Source: Theocolax elegans (Eukaryota > Arthropoda > Insecta > Hymenoptera > Cerocephalidae). From it: 64,000 nucleotides of DNA. This document shows, one piece after another, positions 46,551 through 56,174 of this stretch (the first letter of the stretch is position 1; the number at the start of each line of letters is the position of its first letter). Made by a program: the position numbers and the translations under genes. Location of the stretch: assembly GCA_026168455.1 (NCBI GenBank), contig CM047427.1, positions 16,167,301 through 16,231,300 on the forward strand, read 5' to 3'. A model generated the notes under the pieces. That model was not told the DNA's origin. It did no database searches and saw only the letters and a list, made by a program, of their open reading frames with translations.

Positions 46551-48095
46551 TTACGTTGGCGGGTTCGTTTGAATCGATATCGCTGTTTACGTTGACTAAA
46601 CGTTCGTCATCTTCGTTACCGATTTTGTTTACTTGGTCATGAGTCGGTGTGGAAATGTTTTTGTTAAACTCTTCGTTATCGGTTAGGTTTGCAGATTGCC
46701 GTGTTTGATTTCGTGGAGTAAATATTTCGTCAGTATCAGACGTTAGTGTAAATACATTAGTCATTTCTTGGGTTGTCGGGTTTCTAGATAACGCGTCGGC
46801 TACGACGTTTGTTTTTCCCGGAATATAAACTATTTTATATTCGAATTCTCTGAGCTTAAAATAAAATCTTTTCAATTTTGAAATTGGTTCTTTAATGTTG
46901 TGTAACCAAATTAAAGGCTTATGATCAGTATAAAAAGTAAATGTACGACCGAAAAGACAATGCCTAAATTGAAAGGCCGTATCAAGCATCGCGAGTAATT
47001 CTTTCTCTATTACAGCATATCGAGTTTCAGCGCTTTTTCAGTCTTGAATAAAATGCTACAGGGAGATCGGAACCGTTTCTTTTTTGGCTAAGAACTGCGC
47101 CGATCGCATATTGCGACGTGTCGGTAGTGACATGAAATTCGAGTGAAAAATCGGGATGTTGAAGAATTGGAGCTTCGCACAACTTTTGAGATAATTGTTT
47201 GAAGGCCTTTTGTTGTTCTTCTTTCCAATTAAAGATACTTTCATTTTTTAGCATATCAGTAAGCGGTTTGGCGATTTTTGTATAATTAGGTATAAATTTT
47301 CTATAATATCCCGTTAGTCCAAGGAACTGCTTAATATTTTTCTTCTCTTTCGGTAAAGGGAAGTTTTCAACAGAATTAATTTTTCTAGGATCAGGTTCTA
47401 CGCCGTTTGCTGATATGCTATGACCGAGGTATACAACTTCGGTTCGGTAAAATTGACATTTTTCCGCTTGTAACTTCATGCCTGCGTCGCGTAATCTTTG
47501 AACTACCACTTCCAATTTTTTATCGTGCTCTTCCAAGGTTTTAGCAAAGATGATGCAATTATCAGCAAATACAAAAATTGAGTTACCTTGTAAGCCTTTG
47601 AGGACAGCATCCATTAAAGATTGGAAGGTGGCAGGCGCGTTTTTCAGTCCGAAAGGCATTCGTTTGAATTGATAGTGACCATAAGGGGTAGAAAAAGCAG
47701 TATATTTACGATCTTGTTTACGCATATTTATTTGATGAAATTCCGAAGCGAGATCGAGACAAGAAAGATAATTATTTCCGCCTAGACTATCGAGAATATC
47801 ATTAATATTTGGTAAAGGATAAGCGTTACTGATTGTTTTTTCATTTATACATTTGTAATCGATGACTAAACGCCATTTCTTCTATCCCTGTGGACCATCC
47901 TTTTTGGGAACGATCCACAAAGGGCTGGAATACGCGCTATCTGATGGTTCTATTATCTCTTGTTCGATCAGCTTCGAGATATGTACATTAACCTCTTCTT
48001 TTAAAATTTGTGGCAAACGGTATTGTTTAGCAACTACTGGTATATCGTCTATTAAATCAATACAATGTGTCGGTCATATTCGTAGCATGGAGTGT
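46498..48095 (-). pseudogene. G2 reverse transcriptase and RNase H, active site altered
   Basis: The RT N-terminal part (about 48095-47728) reads LPQILKEEV, SPLWIVPKKDGPQG, then a stop near 47884 and YLSCLDLASEFHQI with the first Asp. The next frame (47725-47027) covers KRMPFGLKNAPATFQ and the normally invariant YxDD box, which here reads FADN, so one of the two metal-binding Asp is lost. RNase H follows with TDTSQYAIGAVLSQ. A frameshift near 47035 moves to the frame ending at 46498 with YTDHKPLIWLHN. The gene cannot yield an active enzyme. Confidence 0.9.
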
Positions 48096-48109
48096 GTCTC
48101 CCGGTAGTA

Positions 48110-48960
48110 AGAAAACATCGTTATATTCTTCGCTTATTTTATTAATCCTTATATTAGTGTCAGAGTCGCATTTTTCTGTTTGTAAAATCTGACGCAGATA
48201 AATTTATTGATAAACTTATCAGATCGCGTGATGTTCAAAGTGGGAGTTACTACCGTGTTATTCGATGTGTAACTAAATGTATAAATACAGTTCCCCATCA
48301 TGGGAGGTTCGTGATCTGCGAGTATTAGTTCTGTTTGTGCGTCATTGTTTTTATGCCCGTCGCTTGTTCAGTATGTTATGTGTGTCTCGTCATCGTTAAT
48401 CGCGTCATTCTCAACGAGGATTTCATTTATGTATTTATTGTTATACAGTTCATCGGCTAATAATTTAGTGTAGTCGGTCATTGTTAATGTCTCAGTTTGA
48501 TCGTCGTCTGTGAATACTGATGGATGATTTTTTTGTAAGAATTCGTATACGGACGGAGAGAATGTAGGGGTATCGTCTATGCTTATTTCGTCATCGTTCA
48601 ATGTTCGTGTCGAGTTGGTAGTGTCAGTATGTGTATGTGCCTTTTCCGCATGTGTTGATGACTTTTCCCTAGTTTTACTGATTTCGCGAGCCTTTATACT
48701 CTTTATTTTAGATATGTCGTGAGTTTTACTGAAGGTGACTGGGCATTCGCGGGACGGACGTACATCGTCGTCGCATTCGACCGGATTACTTTGCGTCTTT
48801 TCTTTTGTCTTATCCTCGTGTAAGCAAACGCAGGATGGGGCATCGCTGGCTCCGCATTCGACTGGATTACTTTCATCTTCCGATATCGTTTGTATTTCGC
48901 TTGTGCATATGACATCGTCATCGTTAACAATTGTAACTCGCGGTATTCGTATTATTACGT
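48110..48960 (-). pseudogene. G2 acidic spacer between protease and RT
   Basis: Contains a 77-codon acidic frame (48601-48368) with SVYEFLQKNHPSVF and DELYNNKYINEIL. The part near 48235-48450 has a second, inverted copy at 26676-26894, better preserved past the stop at 48368. No enzymatic motif is seen. Confidence 0.75.
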
Positions 48961-48970
48961 CATAATTGTT

Positions 48971-49490
48971 TCATTTGTAACTGGCACTACGACCGAACCG
49001 TAAAAATTTGTAGTACGTACGCCTCCGATCCGTACGCCCTTGGCTATTGTCGTTGTTTTCACGTATCCTATTTTCATGTCTGTTCTGGTTTTTGCTACTA
49101 TATGACGGGTGGAAGAAGCGGGCACGTTTATGACGATGTGTATTTCTCGATTGAATGGTTTCTTTAACAAAATCTATCGAAACGAGGTTTTCGCGGAAAA
49201 ATCTGGCTCCTAAAAGTGCAGGGGTGCGCAAGGGAAAGTTGTTTGGCATTACTATAAATTTCGCGTCAGCTTCGAATTTATCTACTCGTAATGTGACCGA
49301 TCCGAGTGATTCTAATGGCGTGTTCGATATTCCAGCTGAAAAGTGTCGATCATCTGCGTTGATCGCTACATTGCTTTTCAGATATCCTTCTTTTATGACG
49401 TTTAACTGCACGCCCGTGTCGATCATAGTTTCTACTTCATTACCGATTATATCCTTGCTAGAAAGAACGATTATAGGAATATCTAATCAA
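48971..49490 (-). pseudogene. G2 aspartic protease
   Basis: MIDTGVQLNVIKEGYL contains the active-site DTG, followed by ALLGARFF, the equivalent of ALLGSMFF in G1. A stop near 49490 separates it from gag in the same register. The C-terminal part runs into Arg/Asn-rich residues. Confidence 0.88.
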
Positions 49491-49532
49491 CCATTTACTG
49501 CTGCGAAGTGGACGGTTTTACGTTCAGTGTGT

Positions 49533-49830
49533 TCATCGGGCGATTGAGGGAGTTTTGTGCGGGATTGCCCGTTTTGCCCGTCTCCCTGTGTCCGTTTCCC
49601 GATGCGTAAATTTAGCGCGACAATCCTTTTTTTCGTGTCCGTTACGTTTACAGTAGTTACAAACCGTGGTATCGTATTTCTTCCATCGGCATTCGCGTTC
49701 AAAGTGACCGGATTTACCGCAATAATTACAATTATTATGAAAATCTTTACTTTTACAATAACGCTCGTCGTGTCCAGGACAATTACAATTCATCATTACT
49801 ATTCCTTTGCTTGTTGTCATAATTGTTTTT
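49533..49830 (-). pseudogene. G2 Gag nucleocapsid part, fused in frame to a Polinton capsid fragment
   Basis: Two zinc knuckles, CNYCGKSGHFEREC and CNYCKRNGHEKKDC, plus an incomplete Cys/His cluster before them mark the nucleocapsid end of Gag. Upstream of about 49830 the same open frame (to 50144) is not Gag but Polinton major capsid sequence. The Gag N-terminus and capsid are missing. Confidence 0.85.
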
Positions 49831-50330
49831 TGTGTAAATGAATATTTTGCTGTCATTTTAGTCAATGCCCACTCCTGGGCAAGTGAAAGACATGGATTAT
49901 TTTTTGAACGACGTACAAATAGCGTTGCCTCAGTGATGTTCACGGTAAATTCACCGTTAGGATCCATAAGACAGAAGCTGTCGCGTAAACATACAAGGCA
50001 CACTCTAACCTCGACGTCACGTAGTAATAACCTGCTCGGATTAAAGACGTCGCAGAGTAAATGACACAACAAATTTACTTTACCGGCTATGATAACCTTT
50101 CGTCGGTTTAATAGACCCTTGTAACTATCTGATGAATCGTCCATTCTACCAGGTGTATCATCGTACTACAGAACACTCATTAAATGTGACTTTTTTGCTG
50201 CAGGTCCGTCGAAAAGACGAAATTGGTTTGTATTACACCCAATACGAACTCTTGATCGCCGTCTGTGTCGACGGATTATCGAAGAGGTACAGTTTCGTCT
50301 TCGTAGACTCGCACGAGTGACTATGTAAAC
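49831..50330 (-). pseudogene. Polinton major capsid protein (double jelly-roll type), fragments
   Basis: The N-terminal piece (about 50325-50233) reads HSHSCESTKTKLYLFDNP, then TQTAIKSSYWV and a stop, matching the conserved Polinton MCP start (SCE-K-LDLF, PTQTSIE, WVEY). After an apparent deletion the next piece (50165-49831) reads YDDTPGRMDDSS, GLLNRRK, then DVFNPSRLLLRDVEVRVCL and VNITEATLFVRR, the typical core. A stop lies between them near 50160. The C-terminal half is replaced by G2 gag. The intact protein would form the icosahedral shell. Confidence 0.8.
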
Positions 50331-50341
50331 AAGCAATTGTT

Positions 50342-50882
50342 TTATGATTCAAATATATCTCTTGCTGTAGGGATTTCTGCCTTCTTCTTCGTCTTCTTCT
50401 TCTTTTTATGGTTCTCACTTATACTACTACTGCTACTGTTTCCAGTTGTGTACACTCCAACTGATTGTGGTATTTTTACTTTACGCTTCTTTTTATATTC
50501 TATTTCCCCCTATTCTTCTTATTTATCAGCTGACGGTAGACCATCAACAATCTTGTCCAATGCATTTTAAAACTTTCTTTTGACGTCATCCCCAACTTCT
50601 TTTACCCGGTGACGAAAAGTATTTTTGATTGGCAGTTTGTCGATAGCAACGTCACCAGCAAATCGTCCATCTGCACGAATGGCCTCCTTACGGACAGCTA
50701 AACCTCCACGTTTTATCATAGGCATGGCACGACGACTTAAACCATTTAAAAAACTACCCACACCACCACCCCACTGCGTACGTAACCACCACCACCACTT
50801 TGCATTTTAGTGAATCTGTTGACATCCTCCTCCTCCTTCTCCTCCTTCACCTGACCACGAAACAATTCGTCAAAATCTGACA
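50342..50882 (-). pseudogene. Polinton small basic virion-like protein (pX-like), frameshifted
   Basis: Starts MSDFDELFRGQ at 50882, followed by an acidic run and a glycine run at a GGT repeat. A frameshift there (about 50770) leads into GVGSFLNGLSRRAMPMIKRG and a basic segment. Another break near 50567 leads to a Lys/Arg-rich, Ser-rich tail ending TARDIFES before a stop at 50342. The GxGSFLxGLFRRxxPxxKRG block and basic tail are typical of the small protein encoded next to MCP in Polintons. Its exact role is not settled; DNA-binding or a minor virion role is inferred from composition. Confidence 0.72.
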
Positions 50883-50884
50883 TT

Positions 50885-52447
50885 TTAGCCTGTTCGTTTA
50901 AAATGAAGTATCACGGTCAACGTTCCGTAGTCAAATGGTACAGATTCACCCTGTTCATTTCTTATATCAAACTCGATTATTTGGAATGACGCCGAGGGTA
51001 GTGGTAGATACATAACCGGTGCAAAACCTCTTATCTCGGTCGCACCGTACGTATAATTTTGCAAATATAATGGCACAACTCGCAGGAGTCGTGAGTTTAT
51101 GTTACCCGTGACATATGGCCGGCAGATACTGCTATATACTATCAAAACACTTGGATTCCATTACTCAGATTTGCAGGACGATTTCCGATAACACGATACT
51201 TCATTTTTCCCACATACAAGAATAGTTTTTCATTTTCCAGACCCAGTATTTTACGTAGTTTTTTCGACAAACTGAATGTGTGAATATAATTTGCACACTC
51301 CTCTGTACACGCTCAGGTGAATTGAATGTAATCGCCGTAACACTCTGTCCTTGACCAATTCAAATCGTAGATCATTGAATGACACTTGATGACGTTTTGA
51401 TATCTTCTCGTAAATGACATCCTCCCCCTCATACTTCTCCAATGATATATGCTGGAAAGTGAGTGGTATATGTATTTCATATAGACTGTAAAGGTAAGCT
51501 ACATACTCTTAAGCGTATGAAGCTACACCTTATAACGAGCGCGAGTGACGATCGGAAAAGCTCGTAGGTGATCGGGAAAGCCCGCGCGCAAGCCGCGTAA
51601 GGACTAATAATGGTCCGATGCGCAAGCTTGCAGAGGAGAGTAGATAGAGATTTTATGTAAATCATCGTAGATAGACACGTCGCCGGTAACGCCTTCCTTG
51701 CTAATTCGTGGCAAGAGAAAAACAATCGTTATCGCGGATTCTTGCTCGGGTTCTGGGTTTCGCGCCGTGAAGAGTGAGTGATTTTGTGAAGTGAGCGTGC
51801 TGGTGTCGAGTGCACAGCTCCAGCGACTACCAGGAACCTGCGAGGGCGCGAGAGCCCGACGGAGAGAGAGGAAACTGACGAAGCCAAGCGCATCGACGGG
51901 GAGAATTAAGATACGTGGTGCACCATTCGCGAGCCTATATTTTTATATTTCTTTATGATAAATAAAATTCATATGCAATCAATATCCGAGTACGAGTTCA
52001 ATTATTGATTACCGGCGTACGTTATTCCCGTTATCCCGAATACCGCCCTCTCCGTTTTAGGAGCGGCCGAGGTACACTTACCGCGAATTTATCCCTTTTA
52101 TTCGCGGTCCTTTTCAGCTCACGATGTTTTAGCTGTACACAGACGCGAGATCGGCAAGTGATCTCGCGGTTGTTAACGGACATCGCAACGGTAGTTCGTG
52201 CGCGAGGTTCGCTGATTTGAATCCGCCGCGCACTTCCGGGACACCGCCTAGTGAGTATAACTAGGCAGTGCCGTAGCAACCGATCCCATTTCCCCTACCT
52301 ACGCGAAAGATCATACCCCGTTACAAGACCCACACACCACGCTCCGTGCAAGTAAAAATTTTGCGGTAACAGTGTCGTAAAATGTGTAGCCGGAAATACA
52401 CTTCTGCTACTAGTACTTGGCAGTGTCATGTAAAATACCTCCTTCAT
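50885..52447 (-). pseudogene. Polinton penton-like minor capsid protein, interrupted by a solo LTR
   Basis: The ATG at 52445-52447 overlaps the integrase stop (ATGA). The N-terminus reads FYMTLPSTSSRSVFPATHF and LHGAWCVGLV, then stops at the LTR (52325). Beyond the LTR the gene resumes near 51480 (IPLTFQHISLEKYEGEDV), changes frame near 51260, and again near 51145. The C-terminus reads FQIIEFDIRNEQGESVPF and TLTVILHFKR. The first block and the last (EFDIR-GE-VPF-G-V-LHF) are characteristic of the Polinton single-jelly-roll penton protein. AGAC flanks the inserted LTR. Confidence 0.8.
51487..52325 (+). mobile_element. Solo LTR (family S-related), 839 bp, with AGAC target-site duplication
   Basis: Starts TGTAAAGG and ends CCGTTACA; AGAC flanks it at 51483-51486 and 52326-52329. 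An AATAAA lies near 51961 and the block cgaataccgccctctccg at 52037-52054 is identical to one in the solo LTR at 13505-14610; the first bases (tgtaa-ggtaag) are also alike. Orientation by these features is plus. It sits inside the penton reading frame. Confidence 0.85.
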
Positions 52448-53335
52448 TGTAAATTCTTCAAATCCTTGCCAGATACCCAGGAACGAAATTTCTCGGGATA
52501 CCCCTTCCAATTCACAAAGTATTGTCTCTTATTGCCTTTACCCCTACTACGAAGCACCACATCAATTTCAAATACAGAATTTGAACGCTCTTTTCGTACT
52601 CTGCTCAATTGCTGCTCGTAAAAGAACCCGTCAATTCGCTCATCCGCGACATCCTCCAAAATGTACACACCTGGAAATCGCACTCTATCTACACGTACAA
52701 TTTTAAACAACTCCAGTATCCAGCCGCCTTCGTATGCTTTGTTAAAGACAGTCTTTGCTCGACTGACCCGTACCAGGTCACCAACACGGTATTTAGGGTA
52801 TCGTACACGCTTCAACCTGTAGCGTCGCGCTATTTTTTCCCGAGCTTTTACCGCATTATGCAAATTTAGCGCGAAAGGTAGCATTCTTACACCACTGTGC
52901 CACGAATCGTTGTACGACTTGACCACATCTAGCAATGTATCGTCTAGTATGCAGGTGGGTAAAATAATTCAATGTTCTAAGAAATCGCTCAGCTACCGCT
53001 GCTTTGGCGTCAGGATCGCGCACGGTCCTATATGTAATAATATCATTCTTTTTCAGCAACCGACTAACCTTGCGTCCGACAAACTCTTTACCCCTGTCTG
53101 TTTGCAAGTTCAGAGGGCGCTTACCCTGATTAGCACTGCGAATCCATTCAAGCGCCATGACAACAGACTTTGTACTCTTGTCAAAGAGCGGCTCAACCCA
53201 CGCGTACTTTGACAGCAGATCTATAACGACGAGCAGATACGTACTCACAGGTAGGTGTACTCGTCATTATAAGTTCTTAACGATCTAAAATCAGCCAAAT
53301 CGGCATCCCAGACCACGTAGAGACTGAAAACTTTG
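52444..53335 (-). pseudogene. Polinton integrase (DDE, retroviral type) with C-terminal chromodomain
   Basis: The N-terminal lead VVWDADLADFRSL (about 53300) is in another frame from TYLLVVIDLLSKYAW, so one indel lies near 53250. The catalytic triad is visible: Asp in VVIDLLSKYAW, Asp in NLQTDRGKEFVGRK, Glu in AAVAERFLRTL. A frameshift near 52930 leads to the C-terminal part, with RYPKYRVGDLVRVSR and a chromodomain (YFVNWKGYPEKFRSWV). Chromodomain-bearing integrases next to capsid genes are a Polinton hallmark. The zinc-binding N-terminus is missing. The stop overlaps the penton start. Confidence 0.85.
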
Positions 53336-53339
53336 TAAT

Positions 53340-53880
53340 GTTATCTGTTTGGACTATCTTTTATAGTTTGCATATAACACGTATAATTAATAACCGCTTT
53401 TTTATTTCAAATCTTACAAAATGTCATATTACATTCATGCGGATCTCGATCGCTAGTCCTGACAGTCTTACAACATATTTTGCAAATTCTGACACTTTCA
53501 CAAACCGAAAAATATTCAACAAAGAATCTACCTCTAAATGCTTCGATAAACAAGACGGGCCGAAATATTCTCTACTAAACCGAGTACATTTTATTTTAAG
53601 TTCATTAACATTTCAATGCAAAGCCATCTTTGACATTTATGCGGACACTTGTGATTTTGCCTAAATGTTAATTTGTTATTACAAGGTATGCAGTAATCTC
53701 TACTACCCGACGCACCTATTACATTTAAAATTGGTTGATAATGCCTACTACTTTCATAATACATTATACGAGGAGTATACCTTACAATATTACCGACGTT
53801 ATAAACGTACTGCGTACCATCGTATAGACAACAATTGCAACGTCAAACAGTGCATAATACTCTTAAATAATTTCAACTCT
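53340..53880 (-). pseudogene. Polinton protein-primed DNA polymerase B, N-terminal Cys-rich fragment
   Basis: Across three shifting frames the minus strand shows HYQPILNVIGASGSRDYC, then CIPCNNKLTFRQNHKC, FGPSCLSKHLE, and a Cys cluster (CKICCKT, HECNMTFCKI, CYMQ). This series of CxxC/H motifs before CYMQ matches my recollection of the region preceding the exonuclease domain in Polinton PolB. The exonuclease and polymerase motifs themselves are absent; integrase follows directly, so a large deletion is likely. Confidence 0.6.
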
Positions 53881-54749
53881 TCAATACCACACCCCGTTAC
53901 AGGTACAATGACTCGTGCTGCTCTAACTCATTTTTTGGCTTGCTCTTCTGATATTTACCGGCACTATTGCGTATTTTTAACCATTTTTTATGCAAAATAC
54001 CGCTGCGGATTTTACCGCGTATAGCGTATAGCGTATAGAGTGCACGTCTAAATTGACAGATAAACCTATATAATCCGTGAGACATACGTTTTCGCTTACA
54101 GGGCCATGAAGTTGATGAACAGGCCTCTCTAACCAGCTGTATACATCTGCCTCTGTTGGTGGTTGGACTGTAGTTGCAAGTAGTTCGCGTCCTCGTAGCT
54201 GGAATCGTCGGTAAAATCGTGTTCATTCTTCGCGAATGTCGATAAATACAGCTTACTCCTGTCCCACACTGATTATCTGACCTGTTGATTTCATAGGTAG
54301 ATATTTCGCTGTTTTTTTTGTTAAATATTTGCAAAGTATAGACTTACAATCATCGGTATTTGACGACTCATCAGCAGTGTTCATGCTGCTGGAATCCTCA
54401 GACTCCCTAGGTAGCGAATGCGCTGACGGTCGAGCTGGTGTCGCGTATACACTCAATAGAAGAGTATCACCCTCGTCAGCGGTCATCATTATATCAAAAG
54501 CTAAAATTTAAGAATTATTATAAAATACACAAGCCAATTATGCTATTGTAAAATTTATTACGTACCGAGAATACTTGCGATACTGTAGCATAAGATCTTG
54601 CAGCTGACAAACATTTTGTTGACCACGTCGTCCAATGCACGCACCAACGATACGTATCATTTCTTTTTTATTTTCAAAAATTCCACGATTGTATAAATAT
54701 ATTATTGTACGGGTACTACAATACGAAAGAACATACTTTAATTGTTAAA
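53881..54749 (-). other. Unassigned Polinton-flank sequence with two open frames
   Basis: Frames of 145 (53897-54334) and 78 codons (54253-54489) overlap on the minus strand. The second is acidic and Ser-rich (ESEDSSSMNTADESSN). Another frame holds YSWLERPVHQLHGPV and DYIGLSVNLD with stops. These might be upstream parts of the PolB gene, but I do not recognise a domain. 54490-54749 is AT-rich with no feature. Confidence 0.35.
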
Positions 54750-56174
54750 TGTTACGATATGAGGCTCAGCTCGCAGAATTTGCGACCTTACTATGTTGTT
54801 CTTATTGTATAACTAAGAAATATAAACGATCTAACTTAATTGTTAATCACATACTATTGTTATTTTAAGTACAATATTATTTCAATAAATGTTAAACACT
54901 TTTATCTGCGTAGGCGAATAGATGGCAGTGTGTAGATCTTAAGCGACTAATATGAAATCGGTCTCAGATGCATATCTTGAATGCTGTAGGAGTGGGAGTG
55001 ACTTGGGTCCACACACCAAACATCGACCAGTCGAGCACTTCTATTCTCGATAACAACCATGGAATATACCGCCTAAACCGATATTCATTATTATTTTTAT
55101 TATTGTATGATTACTCATATATACATATATATATATCAATTCAAGCACTGTGACGTAACTGTAAGCTACTATTGGAGTTTACTAGACAACGACGACAGAT
55201 ATCAAAATTTTGATAAGAGCCCCACCCCCCCTAAAATTCATCGTTCTATACGATATACATATTTGTTCCCACCTATACCACCCATTGTCACTATAGTTAA
55301 CACATATTCGTATATACAGTATACTAATGTATGTTCACCCTCGCGGTGGTTGGATAAATGATCAAAATTCTAGATCGCCCACTACAGAGACGAGCCACGC
55401 ACATCCGCAGATGAGGTTGGCCCTGCTACGAAAACGTTCCAACACCAATAATAGTCGATACACCGACCATTTCTGGCAGATGAGAGTTCTATCAACGTTG
55501 ATCGAGTGATACGTAACTAAACGAGGCAGCTGCCGATAAATGTTACCAGAGGGAGACGATAAGCTGCCGACGACCATCAAACATGCGACAGTCGGTAATA
55601 TATTACCCACCATCGATAAGGAGTGAAACTGTCTTACCGACATACGGCAAATCTTCCCGAAACAACTTCTCGATCATGAATAGCGTCGACTGGTACCATC
55701 TGAAGACTCTTACAACGCAATTGTTTATTTATAATTTTGTTTAAACATATAAAGGGACAAGAACTATATGAATATTATTGTATTACATGTATTGCACCAA
55801 TCGCAAGAAAAACCAGCGTTACTTATATACATACTTTTTATACTAATATACGCATGCTTATTATAAATGAATGTAATGTACCATTTAAAATTATTATAAA
55901 TAAGAAAGGAATATTTCTAACCACAGGAAACATCAGTAAACAGCACTGCGAAACACAAAAACGTCTCTATTTCGAAATTCAACTTAAGCGATCGACTCGA
56001 AATTTCATATACAACAGACTTTTGTAATAAAGATCCTTTTCCCCTCCCGATAATCAATAATATATTAACGAATATTGTAAAACCAACGAACATAGAACAT
56101 TCTAGAAGCATATAGAGTAATTATACGACGTAGAAGCCAACGGAATAAATATCATGTATCCTTATAACATCCGG
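54750..56174 (+). repeat. G1 LTR on the plus strand, 3'-truncated
   Basis: Starts TGTTACGATATGAGG and matches the LTR for about 1.42 kb, up to cttataacatccgg. There a minus-strand LTR begins directly; TGT is shared at the join. It mixes subfamily markers: gcactgcgaaacac (second type) internally but atcatgtatcc (first type) at its end. Confidence 0.92.

Larger units (their letters stand above)
44183..49830 (-). mobile_element. G2: second gypsy-like element with env, no LTRs retained
   Basis: The minus-strand order is gag zinc knuckles, protease, acidic spacer, RT, RNase H, integrase and env. It is related to G1 (shared integrase blocks such as TDTPG and YILTMQ, with many differences). Every gene contains stops or frameshifts. 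Its 5' side is fused inside a Polinton capsid gene near 49830; its 3' side is cut by the G1 LTR inside env. Confidence 0.9.
49831..54749 (-). mobile_element. Polinton/Maverick remnant (PolB, integrase, penton, small virion protein, major capsid)
   Basis: Five Polinton-type genes lie in the same direction on the minus strand between G2 and an inverted G1 LTR. Polintons are large self-synthesising DNA transposons related to adeno-like viruses. Terminal inverted repeats, ATPase and maturation protease are not seen, and all genes carry stops, frameshifts or deletions. The penton gene is split by a solo LTR. Boundaries are set by neighbouring elements, so the true size is unknown. Confidence 0.85.

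Noticed and set aside
50337..50570. 77-codon plus-strand hydrophobic frame
   Set aside because: Antisense to the Lys/Arg-rich tail of the Polinton small virion protein; the Phe-rich output is a shadow of AAG/GAA repeats.
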